Shown piece after piece: positions 1 to 10,123 of a stretch of DNA of 64,000 nt. The notes under the pieces were generated by a model, which saw only the letters and a list, made by a program, of their open reading frames with translations, was not told where the DNA came from and ran no database searches. The first letter of the stretch is position 1; every line of letters starts with the position of its first letter. The position numbers and the translations under genes were made by a program. The stretch is taken from contig CM063283.1 in assembly GCA_032173965.1 (NCBI GenBank), positions 80,416,743 through 80,480,742 on the forward strand, read 5' to 3'. This stretch comes from Sitta carolinensis (taxonomy: Eukaryota > Chordata > Aves > Passeriformes > Sittidae).

Positions 1-1734
1 AACTCACTTTTTAAAAAATGTTGTGTGATTTTCTGTGTAAAAAAGTATAATTTACTGTAAGAAAGACTCTAAAAAGATAAATAACTTTGAGTTTTTAAAC
101 AAGATACTTGGCTAGAATTATTACCATGGTCCAAGAAGAAATCCTTATGGAAATTTTATACCTGTCCATGAAAAACACAGCTAAGTTGAATACTAATAGC
201 TTGTAGGAAAAATTAATATCCATCTGTAATTAGACCGTTTCTTGTATTGTTTAGATATAGATAAATACAGTCTTCTGAATAACTGGAAAAAGCAAGGTTA
301 AAAACATTACTGGAAATATTGTGTACTTTTTGGTGTTAAACAAAAAACTCAATCAGATAAATATGCAAAAAAAAAAAAAATTTAATATTTTAAAATTTGT
401 CCTTGTCCCTGTGACTTCCCCATGCATGTCCTGTGACCTTCTTTGAAGGTATAGTGACTCTACATGCAAAATGGAGTGTGACTCCATGTTAAAATAAATG
501 AAGTTGCTGCCCAGCCTGTGGCAGAGCAAAGAAAACAACATTTTTCCAATACCTGCTGTGAACAGGGATGCTATGCAGATTCTGAAAATAAACATTTAAA
601 ATCATCTGTAAAAAGATGCAAATGTCATCCCTAGTTAAGAACTACCACAAATGTTGTGATAAATTGAGGTTTAGAATTGGCATAGATATTTAGTAACATG
701 AAAACCTGATAGGATTCCTATATATGCCAGTCTGGGTGAGCTAATCAGTGGTTTTCCTTTTCCTCACCCTGCTGAGATTGATGTCATCTGTTTCATTTGA
801 ACTCCTCTCTGACATATGCCTTTTGCTGGTTACCAGGCAACCAGCATCATCAAGAAAGCTAAACATGTGCATCAACTATTATTCACATCAATGCTTTATC
901 TCAGAGTACCTCAAAACATCTCTGCAATTCACAATTTTGGTTTCACAGCCTTCAGTCCCTGAGGAATGGCTTAACATCACTAAATTCAGAAGAAAAGGGG
1001 GATGCAGTTTCTTTGAGAAAATAATTTTTTCTGAAAATTTTATTGAAGGTTGAAATATGGATCTAGAATTCTGACAGCTTGATTTGTTGAATTTTTTTTC
1101 TTAAACCAAACAAACGAAACCTTAAACCTTCACTATTCATTTAGATCTCTCCAGGAAATCTGTAATGAAGCAGCACAGCTGAAGTATACATGAAGATTTG
1201 CACTGTTTCTCACAAGGATATATCATTTTCTAAAGGTCTTGTAGAGGTTGTGAGAAGTTTGAAGAGTAGCATCTATGTTGGGTTATTAAGAAACGTAGAG
1301 AGAGAGTCTGAAGTAATGAGATGAATCTATAGTGAAATTCACAGATAATTTTTCAGGTCAAAAATGAAAGCATAAATACAATCACCATGGAGTTTAATAA
1401 CACTCTACTACTATTTTCCAATTAAGAGTAGTGGTGTTCTGCAGAAGTTGCTTAAGCTAATTTATATGAAGAGAATTCTGGCACAGAATTGATGTTGGAA
1501 GACCTAGATTGATCTTCTGGACACAAATTTTAATTTTGTGTACTTTTTGATGCTAAAATGAAAATTTAATGCACAGGACAAAAAACATTCGGTGCCACAG
1601 AGTATATGAAAGCTTACAGTGCAGAAATCAATATGAGTTCATAACTGGGCTAGTAGGAGCTCTCTGTTTACCTAATTGTTAAGAGTAATTAATTAGCAAT
1701 CTATTTGTGTCTGTTGTAATTGTCAAGAGAAGTG
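1..1734. other. Unique AT-rich DNA, no gene seen
   Basis: Unique AT-rich sequence with an A-run at about 367-381. Short open frames occur on both strands, but none has a recognisable domain or a convincing splice context. I see no repeat family member here. Confidence 0.6.
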
Positions 1735-1985
1735 GAACGGTGTGCACTCCCATCCGCTCCCTCAGTACCCTTGCATGGATTCCATCATGCCCCACAGATT
1801 TGTATGTCTAAGTACTCTAGAAGGTTGCTGACCATTTTCACTTAGATTGTGGAGGCTTCTTCTTCCTGGTTTACACAGGAAATTGCTGATCAAATCTGGC
1901 TTTGAGACTACCCAAGACTTTGTCTTCTGCAGCTTTTGGACCCTCTTAGTCTTATTTCCCAAATTAGTAAAAATAGCCATTTAAT
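1735..1985 (-). mobile_element. Degenerate CR1-like LINE relic (ORF2, start of RT region)
   Basis: Read on the minus strand, the part nearest 1740-1800 resembles the CR1 ORF2 segment in which a 'GPDGIHPRVLRELAD'-type peptide opens the reverse-transcriptase domain: a glycine/methionine-rich block, then an 'ATCCATGCAAGGGTACTGAG' string. The translation is broken by a stop just after that block. The flank towards 1985 fits less well, so the right boundary is approximate. Chance resemblance or another LINE clade cannot be excluded. Confidence 0.4.
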
Positions 1986-4900
1986 TTCTGACAGTCTTGC
2001 AATCCTCCTCGCAACCGTTATAGCACCAATTGAAGTTGTAATTAGTGTAAGAAATGTTATTTCCAAAAAGAAAGCAAAATGCATCTAGTAAAAATGTGAT
2101 TCCTGAAGGTATGGTGTGTCCCGTTTCTTCTGTTTTCATACCATCTGAAATAAGGAGTGTAAAGGAGTACGAGGTCACTGGTGTAGGCAGTATTTTGTAA
2201 TGTAAACCACATTACTGCATTTTTAATAAAAGACTGAGAACGATGGGCCAGAAGTTAACATAGTCAGTATAGCAACAGTTGTCAAGCCATGCCTGCAAAC
2301 CGTGGGTGTAAATTGTATAATCTGTAGAAATTGTCCCAGAATTGTAACAATGTTCTGTAAATGACAGTTTATGAACACAGACATCAATATATTGATGCAG
2401 TCAAGATTTAAAAAATTATAGGATGTCTAAGGATATTACCACATTCCTACCTGCCTTCTTGTAAATGCTCAGGAGCAGGTACTAAGGAGACACATATTTG
2501 TCACAAATTCAAAACCCAACATATTTTGCTTTGTTTTTGAAATCCCCAAGTGCTCTTTGTGTTCTCACACAAAGGGTCTCTGCTGAATACTTGTTCCTTA
2601 GCAAAATTTAGACCGGATTTGTGGTGAGATCCTGGTGGATTTGTAGTCTGGATGACAACCTGAGAGTGACAAGAGTGTGCTGGCTACTGTCCTCCAGTAC
2701 CCAGCACTCCCAGCTGTGGGTTGAGCCAGCCCTGGTAAGGGGCCCTTTCAACACAGCAGAGAGGATTCAGAGCCTTTTGCAGACCAGCACTGCATAAATT
2801 ATCACTTGTTTTCAGGAAGCCTTGAGAAATGAAGAGGTCCAGCACATCTGTACATTCTAATTTGTTTCTTTCACAGTATCTGGCACATGCCAGTTCTGGT
2901 ACAAGCAGCATAAGAGGAAATAAATGGATTTGGGAATTGTTCAAAAGACAAATGTCTTTTATATTTTTTTCCTTAGCTAATTATTTTTATACAACATAGA
3001 GATGGGGAAATCTTCCTCCTCTTTTATTAAAAATGCACAATTTATAATATGTTCCAGGGAAAAACAAGTATTTGAAAAGCAACTTTAATTGTCTGTTCTG
3101 ACCCTGAAGGTGATCAAATATGCTATTAATGAATTTTTAAAGCTAATTTATATAACAAATAAAATCTATTGTTTCACAATGATAAGAAGGCTTTGACTAT
3201 TTTAAGATGCAAATACAGAATCTTAAGAGGTGAGCAGTTTGAATGGCCTTTGAACCTGCACAACTCTTTTACAGATTATTATATTTTCTTATTAGTGAAC
3301 AGAAAAGCCTATTTCAGAATTAAATTAAATACATGAATATTGGGGCTTCTTAATTTTTTATTATAGTATAAATACCATTTCTGCATTCTGAATAATGGGT
3401 TTCTTATGTATCTCTCCTGTGTCTTAGGCTTGACAAGAGACAACACTATAATTGCACCATCATTTTTCTGAAAGTGAAGATGCATATGAAGATACACATA
3501 TGCCTCACACAGTCTACAGCTTCAGGCATATATGGGTTGTATGGTTTACTTTCTTTCCTGCTTTGTAAGCATGGGCAATAAGAGCTGAGAAATACTCTCT
3601 AAAGTTCACAATTAAAATTCATTTTCAAATGATTTTTCAACAGTATGTGTTCTGGTTTTATTAAGGGTGAATCTTTTACTTTTATTTTTTAATTCCTACT
3701 GTTAAATAAAAGAGTTTATTGTCACAAATTTTAAGTGAATTTTTATTAAACACTTCCATGTATTCAGAAATAAAGCTTTGTTGTCCAACCAGAATTAAGT
3801 GTTTGATTATCAGGCTAATTACGTCAATAATATTTAGTGCTGAGATTAGCAATGTAACAGGAAAAAAAAAAGACACAAAGAACACATGTAAAATATATCA
3901 TACTTTGCCTATGCCTGAAGAATTCACTTTTGCACCTGTAACCTAATTTTAGTTCTATGAGTAGCTGCACATCAAGACACTTACTTCAGTAATATCTCTT
4001 ATCAGTGTTACTGGATAGCAATATTTAGTAGTTTTCAGAAAAACATTAGAAATATGAAGCATAAAGAATGTAACGGAGAAAGAACAAGAGATGATAAATA
4101 GAGCATGAAATATATTTTGACTTTTCCAACTTACTTGTAATGTTGGTATTGTATCACAGGAAGCTAATATTGTCCTTTATCAAATTAAGAATCCTACCAT
4201 ATCCTTCCAATATATGTACAACCTTGATTTATTCTTTGCCAAAAATGATGCCAAATGCCAACAGCCACTATGAAGTTTTTATTATGCTTTACAAAAATGA
4301 TCTAGATTTCTGATTTTATTGTATGCTTTAAAAGACTTACATATATTTTAACATATATTTCTAAGATATTTCATCTCACAGTCAAGCACTTATTAAATTA
4401 ATTCCAAGCTAGCTATTTTTATTCAAGTGTTTAATGTGAAGAAACAATACTGATTTTTTTAAAAGTAAAGGAAACTTTTTCCCAATATTGTGAAGCTAGG
4501 CCTCTAACAACTTAAGGTTATTTTTAATGAGACTTCACAATCTTTTACAATTCTGTATTTGTTTTGAGAAAACAAATATGCCCATGCCTATTTCCTATCT
4601 CTTGAGGGAAATCAAGTCACCAATAAACAAAAATTAGTTAACTGTAAATATATACTATATTACAAAGCTGGAAATAATATCCTTTCTTTCAACAACTGCA
4701 CATACTATACAATTAAGTGTGAATATTACTAAAGAACATTCATGACCCAACTTGCCAATTTTCGCTTCAAAATAATTATTGTAAAAGAACAAATAAAGTT
4801 TCAATTCTGTCAGTTTTGAGAAGAAGGTTCATAATAATTCATAGTACATAAGTAAAACAAATAAAGTAATTAACTTTCCAGGCCCAAACCCGTGATTTTA

Positions 4901-5523
4901 ACGTAGAGAGAATAAATGATAAATACCTCAAAAATGCATTTGTGAAGGGTTTAACTCTTTAGTCATTGGCATGGCAATTCAATGGTGGTGACAGCAATTG
5001 CATTTAACCAACCCAGTCCAGCTCAGCCCACAGCAACAGACAAACGAAAGAGCTGCTTTAAGAAGACACACATTTTTTTCAGTACCAAAGAAAATTAAAA
5101 GTGGATATCAAAATGTTGATTTTTCAAAGAATGACAGAGCTAAAGTCTGTCTCACCAGAATTTCATATTCAAGTGCATTCTCAATTTCCTGCCATTAGTC
5201 CACGGAATAACATTATGTTTGTTTTAATGCTCTGTATCTTTATCACAAGAATAACATGCTATCCAGAACCTCTCACATGTAAATTAGAACATTCAATTAA
5301 TGTTGACAGACCATTACCTAATGTGAATTAAACTTAACATTTTTTGTCTGTTTCGTAGTAACCAAAAACCAGACATCAGAGAGAAACTGCTGATGCATCT
5401 TGCATCCCTGTACATTGACTTGGCCAACACAAATACCCAAAACCTGTGAACTGATAGTATCATATATAATGGACTAAATTTACACGCCATCTGTATATAG
5501 GGATGGGCTCTTTAATTTATGAC
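1986..5523. other. Unique AT-rich DNA, no gene seen
   Basis: About 3.5 kb of AT-rich sequence. Frames of 60-86 codons occur on both strands without recognisable domains. The stretch ends at the target-site duplication of the LTR element that follows. I found no repeat or RNA gene. Confidence 0.55.
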
Positions 5524-5528
5524 ATGAT
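5524..5528. repeat. Target-site duplication, left copy (ATGAT)
   Basis: ATGAT lies immediately before the terminal TG of the LTR element and is repeated exactly at 8020-8024 after the terminal CA. A 5-bp duplication is a common integrase footprint and fixes the element borders. Confidence 0.85.
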
Positions 5529-5780
5529 TGACCTAGTTTAGGGCAAACCTGGAAGAAAACCTCCAAAGGGGGACCCCTCCCCAGAGCAAACCCACACAGC
5601 CCCTACCCCAGCCAGTTTGGAAATGATTCCTTGGAGAGAAGTGGAAAGAACCTGTTTATTTAACAGGCACAGCACCCCCAGCACACAAAATGAACAATAC
5701 TGGATGACAACACTCTTTCACTGCTCTGAAAAAAATGAAATTTAGAAAGTCTCTCTTTGGGGGTGGTCGCTCTGTTGTCA
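5529..5780 (-). repeat. 3' LTR of the gag-only element
   Basis: The left edge (TG at 5529) is firm because it abuts the target duplication. The right edge at CA 5779-5780 is proposed because a short purine run on the minus strand (CCGGAGGGAG, 5781-5790) would serve as polypurine tract just upstream of the LTR; that edge is uncertain. A minus-strand AATAAA lies at 5655-5660. The first 83 bp match the other LTR at roughly 90 percent. Beyond that the two LTRs do not align, which is unusual. Confidence 0.65.
5655..5660 (-). promoter_or_regulatory. Polyadenylation signal AATAAA in the 3' LTR
   Basis: TTTATT on the plus strand gives AATAAA on the strand of the element, about 125 bp before the U5 end. 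I see no equivalent signal at the matching place in the other LTR. Confidence 0.55.
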
Positions 5781-5870
5781 CTCCCTCCGGTGCTGGGGAT
5801 GGCTGCTGCAGACCATAAGGTGCAAACTCTTGGCGTTTCTCAGGTCCCAGCCCGGAGCAGGTTCGAGAAG

Positions 5871-7469
5871 TTACAAGAAAGGAAAAAAGGAAAAAAGAAA
5901 AACAAAGCAAGAGCAAAGCAAAGAAGGAGCAGGAGCAAAATTAGAAGCCAGCGCTAGAGCCAAGCAAAAAAGAGACCAGCGAAACACAAAAGCCACACTA
6001 TGTACTGCTGAGATTTGGATAAGATCTTCGTTAATCTCCTCTCTGAGCTTCTTATGATTCTCTTCTATCTTGTCCTCTAATTTCTGCAGACGTGTTTCCA
6101 CCGCTGCAATTCTGGAATGTGTTGGGCCATGTACAGCATCTGCATAAGCTCGGAGCTTCTTTGCCATATCCAGCACAGCCTCATCCCTGTCATCCCGCTT
6201 CATTATTGCTAAAGCAGAGGCATATTCTTGTGGCCCAAGTCATACAAGTTTTCACCACATCACAGACGTGCATGGTACCAAGTCAGGATTCCTAGTTGTT
6301 ATGTCATCTGAGAAGATAATCTCTGTCACTGTTATTTCTCTCAGGAGTTGGATCCCTTGTTCTATGGTCTTCCTCTGGGTTTGCTGCATATAGATATTGC
6401 CTGCACACAGGTATCTTTGTGCTACACTTTCCAAGACCCGTGCCCAGAGGCTGTGAGGGTTAACCCCCCTCATCACTCCTTGGTCGATGACAGGATCATG
6501 TGACAGGGATCCCAAATGCCTCGCTTCAGTGCCATCCAGAACTGTAGCCTCACCTGCAGCATCCCAAAGACGGACTAACCAACTAATTATGGATTCATCA
6601 GGTCGTCGAGTGTAGTCCTTCCGTAGTCCACAAAGGTCCTTCAGGGAAAAGGACTCAATATTGGCTTCTGATCTTCTACCTCTTGCTTTGACTCTTGATT
6701 TTATGTCAGGAGGTGTTGAGGCTCCTTCTCCTGCATCATCATCATCATCATCCACTGGTCGATCGGTCTTGTCTGTGCACTTCCCACTTCTAGTGCTAGC
6801 AGCAGCAGCCATTGGTTGAGGCTTATTGTCTGCTGTAGCTGCTGCCTTAGGCTCACTATCTGGTTTGGCTGCTGGCTTTGAGCCCAGGGTGTTTGCTGTA
6901 GCCTGAGTGACCGGGATAACTGCTGATTTATCTCCCTGCCCCCCTTCCTCTGTCTGCTGCCCTACAGTATCTAGCAGTGTGCGATAAGCATATGCCAGGG
7001 CCCAGCTCACTGCAATGATCTTTTTCTCCTTAGGGTCATCATGGTACTTCTCTTTCAGGTATTTCCCTGCCTCAACTGGGTTCCAAATTTGTTCATGAGA
7101 AAAGTCCCAGGCTATAGGATCAGAGAATTCCTTCAGGATTTGGCCCATATCCTCCCATTTCCCAGACCACTCAGGATTTTCCACACCTGGGTCTACTCCT
7201 GGGTCAGGGGTCTCATCAGCCCATCTAGAAATCTCAGCCCTCATTCTAGAGAAGCTGCAGACTGTATAATGGAAGCTTACTAGATTAAAGACCAGAAAGA
7301 TAGTCTCTTTAACATTCAGGGAAAACTGAATATTCTCCAATAGTGATGTGACAAATTCAGAGAAGAAGGAAAGCAAAGGCTGAAAAGCCTTATCCCCTGC
7401 TCCTCCTCTAACAATCTGGGCCCATAACCATAGCCATGAACCATCCATACCTGGAACAGACCCCAGCAT
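5871..7469 (-). pseudogene. Endogenous retroelement gag pseudogene (ERVL/Fv1-like capsid)
   Basis: Retroviral Gag builds the particle core. This frame is open from a non-ATG codon at 7631; the first ATG is at 7467-7469. In 7631-based numbering there is a hydrophobic stretch near residues 35-50 and an aromatic/hydrophobic block at 82-125. A Trp-rich helical region follows at about 155-225, then an Ala/Pro linker at 240-290 and six aspartates at 294-299. A capsid-like segment at about 322-442 contains 'SLKDLCGLRKDYTRRPDES'. The frame meets TGA at 6252-6254 and again at 6240-6242, then continues in the same frame into a Lys/Glu-rich, probably coiled-coil tail (about 6017-6116) and ends at 5871-5873. 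Both breaks are TGA, as C-to-T decay at CpG would give. No CCHC zinc knuckle is visible. The ERVL/Fv1-like label rests on recognition by eye. Confidence 0.8.
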
Positions 7470-7782
7470 CTTTATGAACTTCTTACAAATCACCACCACC
7501 AAGCCCAGCAGTATGGCTATTCTGGTCACTGCCCCTCTGCTGTAAAATCTACGTATTAGGGACAATACTATAGCTCTTTCTGGATAAGCAAATAAACCTA
7601 GGGACCATAGAGGTATTATGATCTCAAACAACCCTAGGGACTAGAAATACAGACAAGCCTTCACCCCAAGAGACATTATGAATTGAAAGAACATGCCTAT
7701 TAAATGCTTTATACCAACACCAAGTAATAACAACCAAAATACACTCAAAACAGGGTTTTTTCCACTCTCTCTCTCGCCATGA

Positions 7783-7793
7783 GTTGGGCGCCA
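7783..7793 (-). promoter_or_regulatory. Primer binding site, tRNA-Lys type
   Basis: On the minus strand the sequence reads TGGCGCCCAAC, five bases after the terminal CA of the 5' LTR. It is complementary to the 3' end of the lysine tRNA used by several betaretroviruses and lentiviruses. The match stops after 11 bases. This site confirms the orientation of the element. Classical ERVL elements are known for leucine-tRNA priming, so a lysine type with an ERVL-like gag is a point of interest. Confidence 0.7.
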
Positions 7794-7798
7794 AATTT

Positions 7799-8019
7799 TG
7801 TCTTAGTTTAGGGCAAATCTGGGAGAAAACCTCCAAAGGGGGACCCCTCCTGAGAGCAAACCCACACGGCCCCTCCCCAGAGCTGGTTACTGGGGGGAGC
7901 AGGCTGATAACAGAACCAAAACAAAACATTTGCCCTTCTGAGCCAGTCTCGAAGGCACAGAACATAACATCCAACAGAGCAGAACACAGAAACGGGGATA
8001 CAAACATCACTCTAGGACA
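7799..8019 (-). repeat. 5' LTR of the gag-only element
   Basis: This 221-bp LTR is bounded by TG at 7799-7800 and CA at 8018-8019. The tips form an imperfect inverted repeat (TGTCTTAG on the left; TGTCCTAG when the right end is read on the minus strand). The primer binding site lies to its left and the target duplication to its right. The U5 side matches the 3' LTR, while the U3/R side does not. Confidence 0.75.
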
Positions 8020-8024
8020 ATGAT
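8020..8024. repeat. Target-site duplication, right copy (ATGAT)
   Basis: Exact copy of the ATGAT at 5524-5528, directly after the terminal CA of the element. Confidence 0.85.
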
Positions 8025-8731
8025 TTTCAAAATAAACCTCCAGTCACCCAACTAAAATTATTTTCCTGTTTCAAAGAAGTAGTGGTCAACTGTTTGAATT
8101 TTTTTTATTTTTAAAGCTCTGCAGGGAAAATCAACAATGCACAATTTAAAAAAGGTACTAACTACAGACTTTTCTTCAAATGGTTCCATAGATCCTAAAG
8201 GATGCTAACAGCAAGTTAAAATGGTCTTAAGGATATCTTTAAAGGAATGTACCCAATGTTCTATTTCTTCCTGAATTCTCAGACTATTATGCTCAGTAAA
8301 GAAAAATGAATATTCTTTTTTCCTGCAAGCCACAGTCATCTTCATAAGGTTCTTTTTTGTGGCCAGCAGCATTTATCCTCATCACATTAATGATGAATGA
8401 CACTTCTTGCAGCACTGTATGAATTGCAAGTTCTCTTATTCTTGATATAAATTGGAGAGTTCAGTTTTTTCTGTTGGCTTTGGGGAATAAAATAGACACA
8501 AAAAGAGAAAATACTGGATAGAGATATTTCACATTTTCAAACATACAATGTGTGAATTTGTAATTTGCACTAGCATCCAAGTGGGAATGATTTAATAAAG
8601 TATTATTATCAGAATTAATTGCTTCCATGTATACTGATATATAAAACCCTCCCCATCATTCTATATAGAAAGCAGTTTTCTTTGGAATAGTCAGATGTTT
8701 TATTTATGAAACTACTTGTATCCCTGGAAAT

Positions 8732-8763
<32 letters not shown>

Positions 8764-8860
8764 GTATCTCTGCTTTCAGATAAAAAAAAGAGAACATTTT
8801 AAAAACAATTTTTTCATAGCATTCATCACTGAAGTCCTAAATTAAGAGGTTTTTCAGTAA
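8025..8860. other. Unique spacer between two LTR insertions
   Basis: About 840 bp of AT-rich unique DNA between the gag-only element and the solo LTR, with an A-run at about 8748-8763. No coding signal was found. Confidence 0.6.
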
Positions 8861-8865
8861 CCTCC
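8861..8865. repeat. Target-site duplication, left copy (CCTCC)
   Basis: CCTCC precedes the terminal TG of the solo LTR and is repeated exactly at 10119-10123. Confidence 0.75.
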
Positions 8866-10118
8866 TGACAAAGGTTTGACGTTGGCACAAGGCCAGTGCC
8901 CTTATAACGATATACTGTCCCTGGTATCTGTTGTGAGATGTGACCAAAAACAGAGCAAAACAGTTTTTAATTTAGAAAGCAAGAGAAAAACTTTATTACT
9001 AATAATAGGTAAAGAAAACACATACAGAAGAACATGGAAACTTTTAAAAAAAACACTCTTCCTCCCCCCCCCCCCAGTTCTCAACCTAACAAAACAAACT
9101 GAAAATTTTTCATCACGTTACCACCTTTTAGATAATTAATCTTCAGTCGATTACCACCCTTCCGATAATCAGTACTCAGCTCGTTGAGGAGAGATAAGAG
9201 TCCTTCTTGCACCACATCGTGGCCTCTTCCTCCATGTCCAGTGCTCTCACCACTGTGCATGGACCAGAGCTGCTTCTAGGGTTTCTCTTTTTAAAGATGC
9301 TTTGGTTAGTTCCAAGAAACGACAGCCTCTCAAATTTTGGGGACACTTCTCATCTCTGTTCACACTACTGTCCACTCTTGGCTCCAAGCCAATGCCTCTC
9401 CCCAGATACAGCTTCTATGTTATAGGAAAAAAATGAGTCCGTCCATGGCTATACAAAAGAGTCCAGCCAAAGCCACTCCATCATCTCCTCCCACCTAGGA
9501 TTCTTTTCAGCATTCTTACTCCATCATCTTTGCTTAATTCTTTCTATCTTTCTTCTTCAAATTCAGGAGGATTAGCATTTATAAAGTTTCCATCATTTAC
9601 GAAAAGGGTTAAAATCTTGGGCTTTGTTTCCCCAGAACTCTCACGGTATCTTTGCTGTTGGGCACTCTTCTCACGCCACCCCCCCATACTCTTTCGGCCG
9701 TGCTGTCTAGTTGTTGATATCAAATTTCAAGGTGACGAAGATCACACACACGGTTTTTTCTCAGTCTCTCTCTCCGGGGGGGAAGGGGGGGAAAGGGAAA
9801 AGAAGGCTGTCTGCCACCCTTCCATCCTGCAGGATTTTCCTCTCCCCCTCTGTGCCCGAGGTTCCAGCCTACCTCACCCAGGCCGTATGGCTTCCCCTCC
9901 CCCGCCCAGCCAGCCGCTGGGCAGGGGAGATCCCTCCGTCCTCAGGGACCGGAACCAAGAGAGAGCTTTCTGGGGAGCCCTCTGCTTTTAACCCCTTGTG
10001 TTCTCAGAGGCGGATCCTTGTCTTCAGTGGCCACACCAGGTGCCAGTCTTTAAACCTGAGCACTCATTGGTTTGACCACTGAAGTTCAGAAAAAACTCAT
10101 TTTTTCCAAACTACGACA
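8866..10118 (-). mobile_element. Solo LTR of an avian endogenous retrovirus
   Basis: A 1253-bp unit runs from TGACAAAGG to CTACGACA on the plus strand, with 5-bp duplications CCTCC outside both ends. On the minus strand it starts TGTCGTAG and ends TTTGTCA, so its tips pair (TGTC/GACA). A minus-strand AATAAA at 8992-8997 lies about 130 bp before the end, as expected for R-U5. A TTTATAAA box occurs at 9578-9585. The interior is GC-rich with long G and C runs, unlike the AT-rich flanks. I see no primer binding site, gag, pol or second LTR, so recombination between two LTRs of a former provirus is the simple explanation. Open frames of 123 and 153 codons here are by-products of GC content. Confidence 0.78.
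8992..8997 (-). promoter_or_regulatory. Polyadenylation signal AATAAA in the solo LTR
   Basis: Plus-strand TTTATT inside the solo LTR, read as AATAAA on the strand of the element. Confidence 0.5.
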
Positions 10119-10123
10119 CCTCC
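10119..10123. repeat. Target-site duplication, right copy (CCTCC)
   Basis: Exact copy of 8861-8865, immediately after the terminal CA of the solo LTR. Confidence 0.75.

Larger units (their letters stand above)
5529..8019 (-). mobile_element. Gag-only LTR endogenous retroelement (non-autonomous, decayed)
   Basis: A 2491-bp element on the minus strand begins TG and ends CA on the plus strand and is flanked by the exact duplication ATGAT. In transcription order (right to left) it has a 221-bp 5' LTR, a lysine-tRNA-type primer binding site, a leader, a gag-like gene, and a 3' LTR with an AATAAA signal. Only about 90 bp separate the end of the gag frame from the proposed 3' LTR, so there is no room for protease, reverse transcriptase, integrase or envelope. 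The gag is ERVL/Fv1-like in character, as far as I can judge by eye. It is broken by two in-frame stops, so the copy is dead. Any past movement would have needed enzymes from a relative. The family assignment is inference; the structure is seen directly. Confidence 0.88.

Noticed and set aside
5656..5916. Minus frame of 86 codons that could be a small accessory gene
   Set aside because: It spans the LTR and the proposed polypurine tract, and has no family resemblance.
5871..5960. Purine-rich plus-strand tract as a retroviral polypurine tract
   Set aside because: The element runs on the minus strand, where this stretch is pyrimidine-rich, so it cannot be its polypurine tract. The short purine run at 5781-5790 is the better candidate.
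7624..8010. Minus frame of 128 codons upstream of gag
   Set aside because: It runs across the LTR, primer binding site and leader of the retroelement, which are non-coding by structure.
9530..10082. Plus frames of 123 and 153 codons
   Set aside because: They lie antisense inside the solo LTR and reflect its GC-rich U3.
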